From Komarekiella atlantica HA4396-MV6 (GTDB taxonomy: Bacteria; Cyanobacteriota; Cyanobacteriia; Cyanobacteriales; Nostocaceae), in assembly GCA_019359395.1 (NCBI GenBank), contig JAHHHK010000014.1, positions 62,001 to 126,000 on the forward strand: a stretch of DNA of 64,000 bases, written 5' to 3'. Below the pieces are notes generated by a model. It made no database searches, was not told where the DNA came from, and saw only the letters and a program-made list of their open reading frames with translations. Both the position numbers and the translations under genes were made by a program. Positions 1 to 8,846 of this stretch are shown here, one piece after another; positions within the stretch are counted from its first letter, which is position 1, and each line of letters opens with the position of its first letter.

Positions 1-250
1 AAGTATTTAGTATTGGGTACGGGGTTTTGGGTACTGGGTATTGGGTATTGGGTACTGGGTATTGGGTATTGGGTACTGGGGATTGAGTATTTGGAAAACT
101 TTTTCCTAGTCCCCAGTCCCCAGTCCCTAGTCCCCAGTCCCCAGTCCCTAGTCCCTAGTCCCTAGTCCCCAGTCCCTAGTCCCCAGTCCCTAGTCCCCAG
201 TTTCCAGTCCCTAGTCCCCAGTTTCCAGTCCCTAGTCCCCAGTCTCTAGT
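1..250. repeat. STRR heptanucleotide tandem repeat array
   Basis: Two blocks of 7-bp tandem repeats are visible. Positions 1-75 are variants of TATTGGG/TACTGGG and positions 108-250 are variants of AGTCCCC/AGTCCCT. This is the short tandemly repeated repetitive (STRR) DNA typical of Nostoc-type cyanobacteria. The two blocks are near reverse complements (CCCAGTA against TACTGGG), so the region could fold back on itself. The right edge runs into the 3' end of cbiT and provides its stop codon. Confidence 0.9.
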
Positions 251-848
251 CCAGTTTCTCACCACTGAGGATAAAAATGGGATCGACGGCGGTAAAGGTT
301 TGAGAAAAGCCGCGTGTTTCTAATCGGTTAACCGCAGACTGAACAACTTCTATATTTCTAGCCCTTAACTGAGAAAATATTTGGGAAATAGCATACAGAC
401 TTTCTAAATTAGCAGCTGTAGCTACAACCCGACCTGATGATGGTAAATAATGCCAAGCAGCTTGTAAAATTTCCTGGATGGGGCGTCCTCCCTCAATACA
501 GACACGATGAGGGGTAATTTTGAGGTCATGCAAACACTCTGGAGCGCTCCCTTCAATTACTTCGACATTCTTTACCTCGAAGCGATCGCAATTGCGTTTA
601 ATTAGGTTGGCTACTTCTTCATCCCTTTCTACAGCGATAATCTTGCCGTTTGGACACAGCAGCCCCACTTCTACCGGAATTGTACCCGTTCCTGCACCAA
701 TATCCCACAACACTGAATCAGGTTTTAATCGCAGTTGGGCAATTAACAACAGCCGGACTTCTCGCTGGCTCAGGGGAATTCCTGGCAAGTGCTCAAACAA
801 TTCATCGGGAATACCAGGAGTAATGTAAGGCCAAAGTTGTGAGGGCAT
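246..848 (-). CDS. cbiT: Precorrin-8X/6Y decarboxylating methyltransferase subunit CbiT
   Basis: The product (200 aa) is an S-adenosylmethionine-dependent methyltransferase of the CbiT family, which methylates C15 and decarboxylates the C12 side chain of the corrin ring in cobalamin synthesis. The glycine-rich SAM loop WDIGAGTGTIPVE lies near residue 50, followed by the acidic ribose-binding IIAVERDEE strand. The N-terminal PGIPDELFEHLPGIPLSQREVR is typical of CbiT. I chose the ATG at 848; a TTG four codons upstream is possible. The last codons and the TAG stop lie in the first STRR unit. The gene is divergent from the kinase at 943. CbiT as a stand-alone protein, not fused to CbiE as in CobL, is inferred from length. 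Confidence 0.88.
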   Translation of the reverse strand: MPSQLWPYITPGIPDELFEHLPGIPLSQREVRLLLIAQLRLKPDSVLWDIGAGTGTIPVEVGLLCPNGKIIAVERDEEVANLIKRNCDRFEVKNVEVIEGSAPECLHDLKITPHRVCIEGGRPIQEILQAAWHYLPSSGRVVATAANLESLYAISQIFSQLRARNIEVVQSAVNRLETRGFSQTFTAVDPIFILSGEKLD

Positions 849-942
849 AGAATCACACAATTATACTAAAGATATCGGCTTGCCAATTCAACAAACTATA
901 AGCTACAAAAACATTTAATTCGTTGCGTTATAAGTAATCATA

Positions 943-2370
943 ATGACTGGAGAAATGTTAGGCGATCTCTGGGGACAAGACGCTGCGCGTCTACGTTATG
1001 CAATTCAGCAGCAATTAGGAAAAAAAGCAGGGCGGCGAACGCTGTTAGCGCGGGATCAAATCACTGGTGAATTAGTGGTTATCAAGTTACTTTCTTTTAA
1101 TAGTGACTTTGAATGGGATGATCTTAAGTTGTTTGAGCGTGAAGCTGAAACCTTAAAATCTTTATCACATCCTTTGATTCCTCGCTATTTAGACTATTTT
1201 GAGGTAAATTCACCTATCAAAGGATTTGCTTTAGTACAAACTTATATCCCAGCACAAACTTTAGAGCAATACTTACAATCTGGACGGACTTTTACAGAGA
1301 TTGAAATCAAACAGATAGCTAAATCTTTATTAGAAATTCTGATTTATCTGCATGGGCTGCATCCACCTGTGATTCACCGTGATATTAAGCCTAGCAATAT
1401 TTTATTGGGGGAGCGTTCTGGTAATAGTGCTGGTCAAGTTTACTTAGTAGATTTTGGCTCAGTGCAGACAGTTCTCGCCGCAGAAGGTGGAACTAGGACT
1501 GTGGTAGGAACCTATGGATATATGCCACCAGAGCAATTTGGCGCACGTACTGTTGCAGCTTCAGACCTTTATAGTTTAGGCGCAACTTTGATTTACTTAG
1601 TAACGGGTACTTATCCAGCAGATTTACCCCAAAAAGATTTTCGCATTCAGTTTGAGCAGTTGACTAATTTGAGTCCTAGCTTTACCAATTGGCTAAAGTG
1701 GATGACTGAACCCAGTTTAGAACGGCGTTTGAATTCTGCTAGTCAAGCACTTGCAGCTTTAGAAGAACCACAATTGAGAAGCACCTCTGCTTTGGTTTTC
1801 GGTAAACCAGCTGGTAGTAAACTTCAACTGACCAAAAATTGGGATTCGCTAGAAATTATCGTTCCACCTGTTGGCTTTCATCCTTCAATTTTGTTTACAG
1901 GTTTGTTTGCGATCGCCTGGAATTCATTTATTCTATTTTGGACAATTGGCGCTCTCTCGGCCCCTTTTCCTGTCAATATCCCCTTTGCCTTGTTCTCACT
2001 CCCTTTTTGGAGTGCTGGCTTTTTCATGCTGTATACATTTCTCTTCCATTTGTTTGGACGCATCCGCTTACGTCTTAATCAGGAACAAATTGCCTTAACC
2101 TGGGAGTTGTTTACTTTTCAATTCCATCGTCCCCGTCCATCGCCAAGACAAAGCATCACCAAGCTGGTTTACATTCCGCAACACTTTACTAAAGACTCTA
2201 AAGGTAACAGAGTTGACGTTCCGCCGCAACTGGATGTCTGGTCAGGAATCTATAAGTATCGGCTAGGTGGTGCTGGTGGCGGTATCAAACATGAAGCAGA
2301 ACTTGAATGGCTAGCTAATGAATTAAGCGATTGGTTAGATTTACCAATCACACGAGAAAAAGCCTCCTAA
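943..2370 (+). CDS. Serine/threonine protein kinase with C-terminal membrane domain
   Basis: This 475-aa protein has a complete eukaryotic-type kinase domain (about residues 20-270). The invariant Lys is in VVIKLLSF, the catalytic HRDIKPSN loop starts at His145, the metal-binding DFG is at Asp170, and GTYGYMPPEQ marks the activation segment. A linker is followed by two hydrophobic stretches (about 310-345 and 350-370) that should anchor it in the membrane, and then a cytoplasmic tail of about 100 residues. No PASTA, WD40 or TPR repeats are seen. The substrate cannot be told from sequence. ATGs at 943 and 955 are both possible starts. tatA follows 38 bp downstream on the same strand. Confidence 0.88.
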   Translation: MTGEMLGDLWGQDAARLRYAIQQQLGKKAGRRTLLARDQITGELVVIKLLSFNSDFEWDDLKLFEREAETLKSLSHPLIPRYLDYFEVNSPIKGFALVQTYIPAQTLEQYLQSGRTFTEIEIKQIAKSLLEILIYLHGLHPPVIHRDIKPSNILLGERSGNSAGQVYLVDFGSVQTVLAAEGGTRTVVGTYGYMPPEQFGARTVAASDLYSLGATLIYLVTGTYPADLPQKDFRIQFEQLTNLSPSFTNWLKWMTEPSLERRLNSASQALAALEEPQLRSTSALVFGKPAGSKLQLTKNWDSLEIIVPPVGFHPSILFTGLFAIAWNSFILFWTIGALSAPFPVNIPFALFSLPFWSAGFFMLYTFLFHLFGRIRLRLNQEQIALTWELFTFQFHRPRPSPRQSITKLVYIPQHFTKDSKGNRVDVPPQLDVWSGIYKYRLGGAGGGIKHEAELEWLANELSDWLDLPITREKAS

Positions 2371-2408
2371 TGTCTATAGTTAATACAGGAAGCAAACAGG
2401 AGAGGCAT

Positions 2409-2582
2409 ATGTTTGGACTAGGATGGCCAGAAATTGGTGTAATTGCTATGGTTGCTATTCTAATTTTTGGCCCCAAAAAAATCCCCGAACTGGGAAACGC
2501 AATGGGCAAAACCCTACGGAGTTTTAAGGAAGGAATGAAAACTTCTGATGACGATACTAATTCAGAACAAGAACAACAATAG
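2409..2582 (+). CDS. tatA: Twin-arginine translocase subunit TatA/TatE
   Basis: The 57-aa product has the TatA layout: a short periplasmic N-terminus, one membrane helix (GWPEIGVIAMVAILIF), the FGPKKIPELG hinge, an amphipathic helix (NAMGKTLRSFKEGM) and an acidic, Gln-rich tail. It forms the pore of the Tat pathway that exports folded proteins across plasma and thylakoid membranes. The start at 2409 is chosen because ACAGGAGAGG lies just upstream; an in-frame upstream extension would add residues unlike the family. A dispersed palindromic repeat begins directly after the stop. Confidence 0.93.
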   Translation: MFGLGWPEIGVIAMVAILIFGPKKIPELGNAMGKTLRSFKEGMKTSDDDTNSEQEQQ

Positions 2583-2583
2583 T

Positions 2584-2641
2584 CAAGGGTCAAGAGTACA
2601 GACGCGATTAATCGCGTCTGTACAAGAGTCAAGGGTCAAAA
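2584..2641. repeat. Dispersed palindromic repeat, copy 1
   Basis: The core GACGCGATTAATCGCGTC is a perfect palindrome, flanked by TCAAGAGTACA on the left and TGTACAAGAGTCAAGGGTCA on the right, so the hairpin extends past the core. Related copies lie near 7700, 11270 and 12500. All are directly 3' of plus-strand genes, here tatA. Confidence 0.85.
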
Positions 2642-2683
2642 AGCATATTTATTAACTTTTGACTTTGGAATCTTGACTCTTAA

Positions 2684-5389
2684 CTACAGCAGAGTATTAA
2701 CAACAGAAGAAGGTGTGATTCCATTTTGGGAATCTACGATAGTCGTGCCGGGATTTTGTTGAAGAATTTCTTCTTTGACTAAACCACGCAGCCTAATTAA
2801 CTTGATAGCTCGTGTAACGCTTTCTGGCAAAATTACCACCAGACTGTTATCAGGAGCCATATCTAAGGCTTTATTAATCGCTTGAGTTTCATCCAAAATT
2901 GATTCGTAGCGGCAATCAGACTTAACTTGGGTGATACCTTGAGTAATCAATTCAGCGGCCGATCCCCGTGGACGTCCCCTTGTGTCATCGTCTTCTTTGA
3001 TGATGATGTAATTAAAAATTTGTGCTGCCAGTTTACCCAAGGTAACAAAATCTTCGTCGCGGCGATCGCCTGGGCCACCAACTACGCCAATTCGTACTCC
3101 TGTAGTCCAGTTACGGACAAAAGCACCTACAGCCTCATAACTGGCTGGGTTGTGAGCATAGTCTACTAAAGCGTGGTAGTTGCCTAAATTAAATAAATTC
3201 ATCCGTCCTGGCGTTTGACTAACTGAAGCGCGGAAACTCTTCAAGCCGGCACGAATCTGCTCAATTGTGACGTTTTGGACGAACGCTGCCAAACTAGCTG
3301 CTAAAGCGTTGGCAATCATAAACGGCGCACGTCCACCCATTGTGATGGGAATCTGTTCTGCTCTTTCTATGCGGTGTGTCCAATCACCTTTGACAATAGA
3401 TAAATAGCCATTTTCATATACCGCTGCTACTCCACCCTTTTGGATGTGCTTATTCACTAATTCCGAATCTGGGTTCATGGTGAAGTAAGCAATATTAGCT
3501 TTAGTTTTTTGTGACATGGCGGCGACGCGGCGATCATCGGCGTTGAGTACCGCATAGCCATCAGGGAATACAGCTTCCGATACTACGCTTTTGAGGTTAG
3601 CTAACTGGTCTATGGTATCTATATCGCCTATTCCTAGATGATCGGCTGCGATGTTTAACACTACACCGACATTGGCAGCTTCAAAACCTAGCCCAGAGCG
3701 GAGAATACCACCACGAGCCGTTTCTAGTACCGCTACTTCCACTGTCGGATCTTGCAGAATGACGTGGGCACTTTGGGGGCCTGTGTTGTCCCCAGCTTCT
3801 ACTAAGTAATCACCGATATAAGTTCCATCAGTAGTTGTATATCCTACTACTTTACCTGTTTGTTTATAAATATGTGCTAACAGTCGGGTAGTAGTAGTTT
3901 TACCATTAGTACCCGTGACGCTGAGAATAGGAATTTGACTGGATTGTTCGTTGGGGAACAGCATATCCATGACTGCTCCGGCGACGTTGCGGGGAATGCC
4001 CTGACTGGGGGCGACGTGCATCCGAAATCCGGGAGCTGCATTGACTTCGACAATTACACCATCCATTTCTCTCAAGGGACGGCTAATATCCGAGGTGACA
4101 ATATCTAGTCCGGCAATATCCAAACCGATAATCTTGACTACCCTTTGAGCCAGCCAAAGGTTTTCTGGGTGAATTTCATCGGTACGGTCTACGGCACTAC
4201 CACCTGTACTTAAGTTGGCTGTTGCCCTGAGATAACAAATTGTGCCCTTGGGTGGCACGCTATTCAGGGTATAACCTTGCCTTTCTAACAGTTGGTAGCT
4301 GGTGCGGTCTAGTTCAATTTTGGTAAGGACGTTATCGTGTCCTTCACCGCGATTTGGGTCAAGGTTTGTTTCCTCAATCAGTTCGGCAATAGTTGATCTA
4401 CCGTTGCCAATTACATGGGCTGGTACGCGTTCGGCTACTGCTACTACTTTGCCATTTACAACCAGTACTCGGTGGTCGCGTCCAACGTAATACCGCTCAA
4501 CAATAATTGACCGGGAAACCTGTCTAGCAGCTTCGTAGGCAGCTTCAGCTTCTTCCCAACTCCTAATATCAATTGTGATCCCGCGTCCATGATTGCCATC
4601 TAAAGGCTTAATGACAATGGGGTAGCCGCCAACATATTCAATGGCTTCTTGCAAATCGTCCAAAAAGTTGATCACCGTACCTCTAGGTACTGGTGCGCCA
4701 GCGGCAGCTAAGATGCGTTTGGTGGCTTCCTTGTCGCAAGCTAGTTCTACGCCGAGAATGCCAGTGTTGTCTGTCATTGTGGCCTGCATCCGCTTCTGAT
4801 TGACGCCGTAGCCTAGCTGAATCAAAAAGCGTGCTTCAAGAGGCATCCAAGGAATACCTCTTTTTTCTGCTTCTTTGACGATCGCTTCTGTAGAAGGGCC
4901 TAAAGATGCATCACGGCTAAAGTCTTTCAGGTCTTGGATGTCTTGCTCTAGTTCTGCTTTGGGATAACGGCCTCGATCAACGATACTTTGGCACAGCCGT
5001 ACTGCGGCTCGTCCTGCGTAGCGTCCCGCTTCCTCATTCAGGTACTCGATCACTACTTGGAATATTCCGGGTGTGGCGGTTTCACGAGTGCGACCAAAGC
5101 CTACGTGCATCCCGGATAATTCTTGCAGCTCTAAGGCTACATGTTCCACAATGTGGCCCATCATCGTGCCTTCTTTCACCCGCATCAGAAAACCACCGCG
5201 ACAGCCAGGCGAACAATAATGACCCTCCAGACTTGGCAGCGCCTCTACTAATCCTTCATAAAAGCCAGGGATTTCATTCGAGGGCGTCTCGGCAAGGGTT
5301 TCTAAATCGAGGCGCATGACGATCAGCTTGTGGCGTCGAATGCTCCAGTAGTTTGGGCCGCGTAGGGTCTGGATCTTGAGGATTCTCAT
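2684..5389 (-). CDS. cphA: Cyanophycin synthetase
   Basis: This 901-aa enzyme polymerises aspartate and arginine into cyanophycin (multi-L-arginyl-poly-L-aspartate) using ATP, without a ribosome. The N-terminal domain begins MRILKIQTLRGPNYWS, the usual start of cyanobacterial CphA, so I place the start at 5389; an in-frame extension of 10 residues is ignored. An ATP-grasp domain (about 215-470) adds Arg, and a Mur-ligase-like domain from about 490 carries the P-loop GTNGKTTTTR and adds Asp. Length and order match the family. It lies 171 bp downstream of cphB on the same strand, consistent with a cphBA operon. All key motifs look intact. Confidence 0.97.
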   Translation of the reverse strand: MRILKIQTLRGPNYWSIRRHKLIVMRLDLETLAETPSNEIPGFYEGLVEALPSLEGHYCSPGCRGGFLMRVKEGTMMGHIVEHVALELQELSGMHVGFGRTRETATPGIFQVVIEYLNEEAGRYAGRAAVRLCQSIVDRGRYPKAELEQDIQDLKDFSRDASLGPSTEAIVKEAEKRGIPWMPLEARFLIQLGYGVNQKRMQATMTDNTGILGVELACDKEATKRILAAAGAPVPRGTVINFLDDLQEAIEYVGGYPIVIKPLDGNHGRGITIDIRSWEEAEAAYEAARQVSRSIIVERYYVGRDHRVLVVNGKVVAVAERVPAHVIGNGRSTIAELIEETNLDPNRGEGHDNVLTKIELDRTSYQLLERQGYTLNSVPPKGTICYLRATANLSTGGSAVDRTDEIHPENLWLAQRVVKIIGLDIAGLDIVTSDISRPLREMDGVIVEVNAAPGFRMHVAPSQGIPRNVAGAVMDMLFPNEQSSQIPILSVTGTNGKTTTTRLLAHIYKQTGKVVGYTTTDGTYIGDYLVEAGDNTGPQSAHVILQDPTVEVAVLETARGGILRSGLGFEAANVGVVLNIAADHLGIGDIDTIDQLANLKSVVSEAVFPDGYAVLNADDRRVAAMSQKTKANIAYFTMNPDSELVNKHIQKGGVAAVYENGYLSIVKGDWTHRIERAEQIPITMGGRAPFMIANALAASLAAFVQNVTIEQIRAGLKSFRASVSQTPGRMNLFNLGNYHALVDYAHNPASYEAVGAFVRNWTTGVRIGVVGGPGDRRDEDFVTLGKLAAQIFNYIIIKEDDDTRGRPRGSAAELITQGITQVKSDCRYESILDETQAINKALDMAPDNSLVVILPESVTRAIKLIRLRGLVKEEILQQNPGTTIVDSQNGITPSSVVNTLL

Positions 5390-5560
5390 GGGAATAGGTA
5401 GATGGAGATTCGGAACCAAAATTCTAGTTTCTTACTGGAATTGACCGCTAAACTGTTCATCATAAACAGTTTTTTCTTTTTACATGGTATTCTTGTAATT
5501 TTTCTACAGCAGTAAATAATTCCGCGGTCAACTCAGTGTAACCTCAGATACTCTATCCCG

Positions 5561-6424
5561 TCAGCTGGAAATCCGGTGTACAGCGGGCAGTACAGTCCGC
5601 TGGTACAGGTGGAACCGATCGCCATAGCTGAGGATATGCAGACGTAAATTATGCACAGTAAGTGGTTCATCGGCACCGACATGCGGTTCGTTTGTATGTG
5701 TTACCTCAGTGGGGTCAACAATCGTCACGCTGCCTTTGCCCATAACTTGTAACCAACCATCGCGTTCAAATACAGCACAAGTATCTTCGTCAATACCGAT
5801 GCCTAGGCGATCAGGATGAGCTGCGATCGCACTAATCAGCCGTCCCATCCGATTCCGGTTGTGAAAGTGTTGGTCAACAATCACTTCGGGAATAAATCCC
5901 AAACCCGTCGCCATATCGACCAGGGAACGATTTGGCGATTCCCCACTACCACCGCCAGCAATCATATGATGTCCCATCACTGCTGCTCCTGCACTGGTGC
6001 CAGCTAAAGTCAGTTGCCCTGCCCTCACCCGCTGTCGGATAATTTCCATCGCTGGCGTATCTGCCAATACGCCACAGAGGCGTAATTGGTCTCCTCCCGT
6101 CAAAAATATTCCACTACAGGCTTCTAAGGATGCTTTGATTTGAGAGGCTTCACATTGTTCTCGTTCCCGAATATCTAGAATTTCAACCTTCTGAGCGCCC
6201 ATTTCTTCAAAAATCCGAATGTACCGACCACCGATGATGGCAGGTTCACGAGAGGCAGATGGAATAATTGTAATATAGGCCTTACTAGCACCGGCACGAT
6301 CAAAAAAAGTTCTCAGGATATCACGTCCGTGAACTTTGTCTTCTGCGCCTCCGATGACCAGAACAGCGGTTTTAGTTGCTTGGGGTGTCCTCATTTCCAG
6401 CGATTTAGCTTTTAATTGCGGCAT
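5561..6424 (-). CDS. cphB: Cyanophycinase
   Basis: This 287-aa serine exopeptidase of the S51 family splits cyanophycin into beta-Asp-Arg dipeptides in the cytoplasm. The nucleophile is in GTSAGAA (Ser near residue 144), and the family motifs VIGGAEDK, FLTGGDQLRL and VDQHFHNRNRMGRL are present. The start MPQLKAKSLEMRT is chosen because AGGAGAAACACA precedes the ATG; a longer frame adds 13 unrelated residues. It is the first gene of cphB-cphA, so synthesis and breakdown are encoded together. Confidence 0.96.
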   Translation of the reverse strand: MPQLKAKSLEMRTPQATKTAVLVIGGAEDKVHGRDILRTFFDRAGASKAYITIIPSASREPAIIGGRYIRIFEEMGAQKVEILDIREREQCEASQIKASLEACSGIFLTGGDQLRLCGVLADTPAMEIIRQRVRAGQLTLAGTSAGAAVMGHHMIAGGGSGESPNRSLVDMATGLGFIPEVIVDQHFHNRNRMGRLISAIAAHPDRLGIGIDEDTCAVFERDGWLQVMGKGSVTIVDPTEVTHTNEPHVGADEPLTVHNLRLHILSYGDRFHLYQRTVLPAVHRISS

Positions 6425-6981
6425 TGTGTTTCTCCTGTCAACAACTTCAGGTGAATGTAACAAGGTTTAGTAGCCTAATGATTACGCTTTGCTTGTTTGA
6501 GAGGACACTTTTATGAAGTTTGGAGCGGCGACTAAAGTTTTGATAGTTCAGAAGCCAACCCTTAGACTTCTTGCTTGACCCACACGATGTCTCAGTTTTC
6601 ATGTGTCCGTTACTGTTCCTCAAAGCCAGCGCCTTGTTTTTCACCTGTCTACTCTTTCCAGGCTGGCAAAATAGTACTTGGTGGCTAGAATTACGCTCTG
6701 GGCTTGGGGGCGAGTAGGTCTTGACACGCTTTTTTCTGAGGCTGGCTCGATGCATCCTGGAAGTTGTTAACTTAATCGGATTAATAATTTAAATGTAGTT
6801 GTGACAATATTTAAACATAAATTAAGTAATTAGAAAAACTTTTGATCGCACCGAGAATCTAAGAGTTCTGGTACTTTTAGATACTATTGATCAAGTTTAT
6901 CTGTACTCTATACCCGACATTGGCTTCTTGTGTTTGCTAGACATTCAAATTTAAGATTAGTGTCCTTGAATACGAATAACT
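6425..6981. other. Long intergenic region upstream of cphB and trmD
   Basis: This 557-bp gap separates cphB (minus) from trmD (plus) and must hold both promoters. It contains an exact GTA-N8-TAC palindrome at 6871-6884. A frame of about 100 codons on the minus strand overlaps the cphB start, but it is basic, low in complexity and unlike any family I know, so I do not call it a gene. Confidence 0.6.
6871..6884. promoter_or_regulatory. Candidate NtcA-binding site
   Basis: GTACTTTTAGATAC fits the NtcA consensus GTA-N8-TAC exactly. NtcA is the global nitrogen regulator of cyanobacteria and is known to act on cyanophycin genes. A TAN3T-like box (TACTCT, 6904-6909) lies 19 bp downstream on the plus strand, near but not in the usual 20-24 bp spacing. 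On the cphB side the site is about 450 bp from the start codon and I see no clear -10 at the expected distance. Confidence 0.4.
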
Positions 6982-7692
6982 GTGCGCTTTGATATAGTTA
7001 CGCTGTTTCCTGACTGTTTTACTTCTGTTTTAAGTTCTGGGTTGCTGGGTAAAGCCTTAGCCAAACAGATCGCCCAAGTGCATCTGGTTAATCCACGGGA
7101 CTTTACCAACGATAAGCACCGGAAAGTAGATGATGAACCCTACGGCGGTGGTGTGGGGATGCTAATGAAACCAGAACCCATCTTTGCTGCTGTGGAGTCG
7201 CTGCCGATTTTACCTCGAAGAGAGGTCATTTTGATGAGTCCACAGGGGGAAACAATCAATCAACCACTGTTACGAGAATTAACGACAAATTATGAGCAAT
7301 TAGTAGTTATTTGTGGGCATTACGAAGGAGTTGATGAGCGGGTACTGCATTTAGTCACTCGTGAGGTGTCTTTGGGTGATTTTATTTTGACAGGTGGAGA
7401 AATTCCAGCAATGGCTTTAATTAATGGCGTCGTGCGTCTCTTACCAGGAACCGTAGCCAAGAAAGAATCTCTAACAGCAGAAAGTTTTGAAGAGGGGTTG
7501 TTGGACTATCCTCAGTACACTCGTCCAGCAAATTTTCGCGGGTTAAAAGTGCCCGATGTCTTACTATCTGGGAATCACGCCGCGATCGCTCAATGGCGTT
7601 ACGAGCAACAAATTCAAAGAACACGCGATCGCCGTCCTGATCTTTTGAAGAAATGGGAGCAGGAGAGCAGGGGAGCAGAGGAGCATGAATAA
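6982..7692 (+). CDS. trmD: tRNA (guanine37-N1)-methyltransferase
   Basis: This 236-aa SpoU/TrmD-type enzyme methylates G37 next to the anticodon, which prevents frameshifting. It starts with GTG and MRFDIVTLFPDCF. The trefoil-knot SAM site is visible in VICGHYEGVDERV and LGDFILTGGEIPA, and RPDLLKKW is near the end. The last residues (EQESRGAEEHE) are encoded by a purine-rich GGGAGCAGGGGAGCAG-type repeat at about 7655-7690 rather than by family-conserved sequence, so the C-terminal tail appears to be a repeat insertion. Confidence 0.95.
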   Translation: MRFDIVTLFPDCFTSVLSSGLLGKALAKQIAQVHLVNPRDFTNDKHRKVDDEPYGGGVGMLMKPEPIFAAVESLPILPRREVILMSPQGETINQPLLRELTTNYEQLVVICGHYEGVDERVLHLVTREVSLGDFILTGGEIPAMALINGVVRLLPGTVAKKESLTAESFEEGLLDYPQYTRPANFRGLKVPDVLLSGNHAAIAQWRYEQQIQRTRDRRPDLLKKWEQESRGAEEHE

Positions 7693-7696
7693 TAAC

Positions 7697-7775
7697 CTTT
7701 GACCCTTGACTCTTGTACAGACGCGCTTGACTCTTGTACAGACGCAATTAATCGCGTCTCTACTCTTGACCAATG
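7697..7775. repeat. Dispersed palindromic repeat, copy 2 (imperfect)
   Basis: This copy contains a duplicated TTGACTCTTGTACAGACGC and the half-degraded core CAGACGCAATTAATCGCGTCT. It fills most of the gap between trmD and ispF and ends in ACCAATGACAAATGACAAA, a second short repeat found at several gene starts in this window. Confidence 0.75.
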
Positions 7776-7790
7776 ACAAATGACAAAAAC

Positions 7791-8273
7791 ATGAATATTC
7801 GTATTGGTAACGGCTACGATATCCACCAACTGGTAAGCGATCGCCCTTTAATTTTAGGAGGAGTTCACATACCTCATGAACTGGGTTTGTTGGGTCACAG
7901 TGACGCCGATGTGCTAACCCATGCAATTATGGATGCCATGCTTGGGGCATTATCTTTAGGGGATATTGGCCATTATTTTCCGCCTAGCGATCCTCAATGG
8001 GCAGGAGCAGATAGTTTAATACTATTAACTCAAGTACATCAGCTGATTCGAGATCAAGGCTGGCAGATAGGAAATATTGACTCAGTAGTAGTAGCAGAAC
8101 GCCCCAAATTAAAACCGCATATTCACAACATGCGTGACAAACTAGCAGCTGTTTTAGAATTACAACCGAATCAAATTGGCATCAAAGCTACTACCAACGA
8201 AAAACTAGGCCCCGTTGGACGCGAAGAAGGAATTTGTGCTTACACCGTTGTCTTGCTAGTTGCTTCAGAGTAA
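7791..8273 (+). CDS. ispF: 2-C-methyl-D-erythritol 2,4-cyclodiphosphate synthase
   Basis: This 160-aa enzyme makes MECDP in the MEP isoprenoid pathway. The start motif [11 protein letters not shown] holds the metal-binding Asp and His, followed by [41 protein letters not shown] and [17 protein letters not shown], all hallmarks of IspF. I start at the ATG at 7791 ([10 protein letters not shown]) because the extra upstream residues come from the TGACAAATGACAAA repeat. The length equals the family norm. Confidence 0.96.
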   Translation: MNIRIGNGYDIHQLVSDRPLILGGVHIPHELGLLGHSDADVLTHAIMDAMLGALSLGDIGHYFPPSDPQWAGADSLILLTQVHQLIRDQGWQIGNIDSVVVAERPKLKPHIHNMRDKLAAVLELQPNQIGIKATTNEKLGPVGREEGICAYTVVLLVASE

Positions 8274-8374
8274 CTTTTAATTTGCTGCATCAATGAAGCT
8301 ATTTAAAAACCGTTAGGATTGAGATTAATGGTGATCTGAGATAACGAAACTTAATTTAGTCAGGAATTGGAGCA

Positions 8375-8836
8375 ATGTTAGCTACTAACATAGAAGATGT
8401 AGACCGTCCAGATTTCGGAGTGTTAGATAAAGATGGGCAACTTATTCTTATAGCTGAAGTCAAAGGTTTTCCATTCAATTTTAAAGAAACAAAAGCCAAA
8501 AGCTATGCTATTTTGCGGCTTATTGATTACTTACAAGCCGCAAAAACAGTAATTCCCTTTGCTATGCTAGTTGATTTAGAAAAAATTGTAATTTTTCGGT
8601 GGAACGGTAGTAATTTGTCAGAACCAAGAATCAGCTTAAATACTGCTGATGTACTGAGTCAGTATGAGCCAGATTTCGTCAGTATACAAGTGTTTAGTCT
8701 TTATTTGGCAACTCTGACAGAAGCTTGGATAAGTGATTTAGCTTATCACTGGAACTCAGAAATACCACCAGCATCAAAAGAGATGGCAGAAATCGGTTTA
8801 TTGCAACGTTTAGAAGGTGGTGCTATTCAAATTTAG
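8375..8836 (+). CDS. Hypothetical protein, PD-(D/E)xK nuclease-like
   Basis: I do not recognise this 153-aa protein by name. Its N-terminal PDFGVLDKDGQLILIAEVKG places Asp13, Glu28 and Lys30 in the PD-x(n)-ExK arrangement of restriction-endonuclease-like folds, followed by a helix and a strand (PFAMLVDLEKIVIFRW). It resembles the HSDR_N/type I restriction R-subunit N-terminal type of domain, without a helicase. GGAG precedes the ATG. The PIN-like gene starts 10 bp after its stop, so the two are probably co-transcribed. Function is inferred only from the motif. Confidence 0.65.
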   Translation: MLATNIEDVDRPDFGVLDKDGQLILIAEVKGFPFNFKETKAKSYAILRLIDYLQAAKTVIPFAMLVDLEKIVIFRWNGSNLSEPRISLNTADVLSQYEPDFVSIQVFSLYLATLTEAWISDLAYHWNSEIPPASKEMAEIGLLQRLEGGAIQI

Positions 8837-8846
8837 GTAAATACTG

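Noticed and set aside
6447-6755. 102-codon minus-strand frame upstream of cphB
   Set aside because: Basic, low-complexity sequence with no family resemblance, overlapping the cphB start; the region is better explained as leader and promoter DNA.
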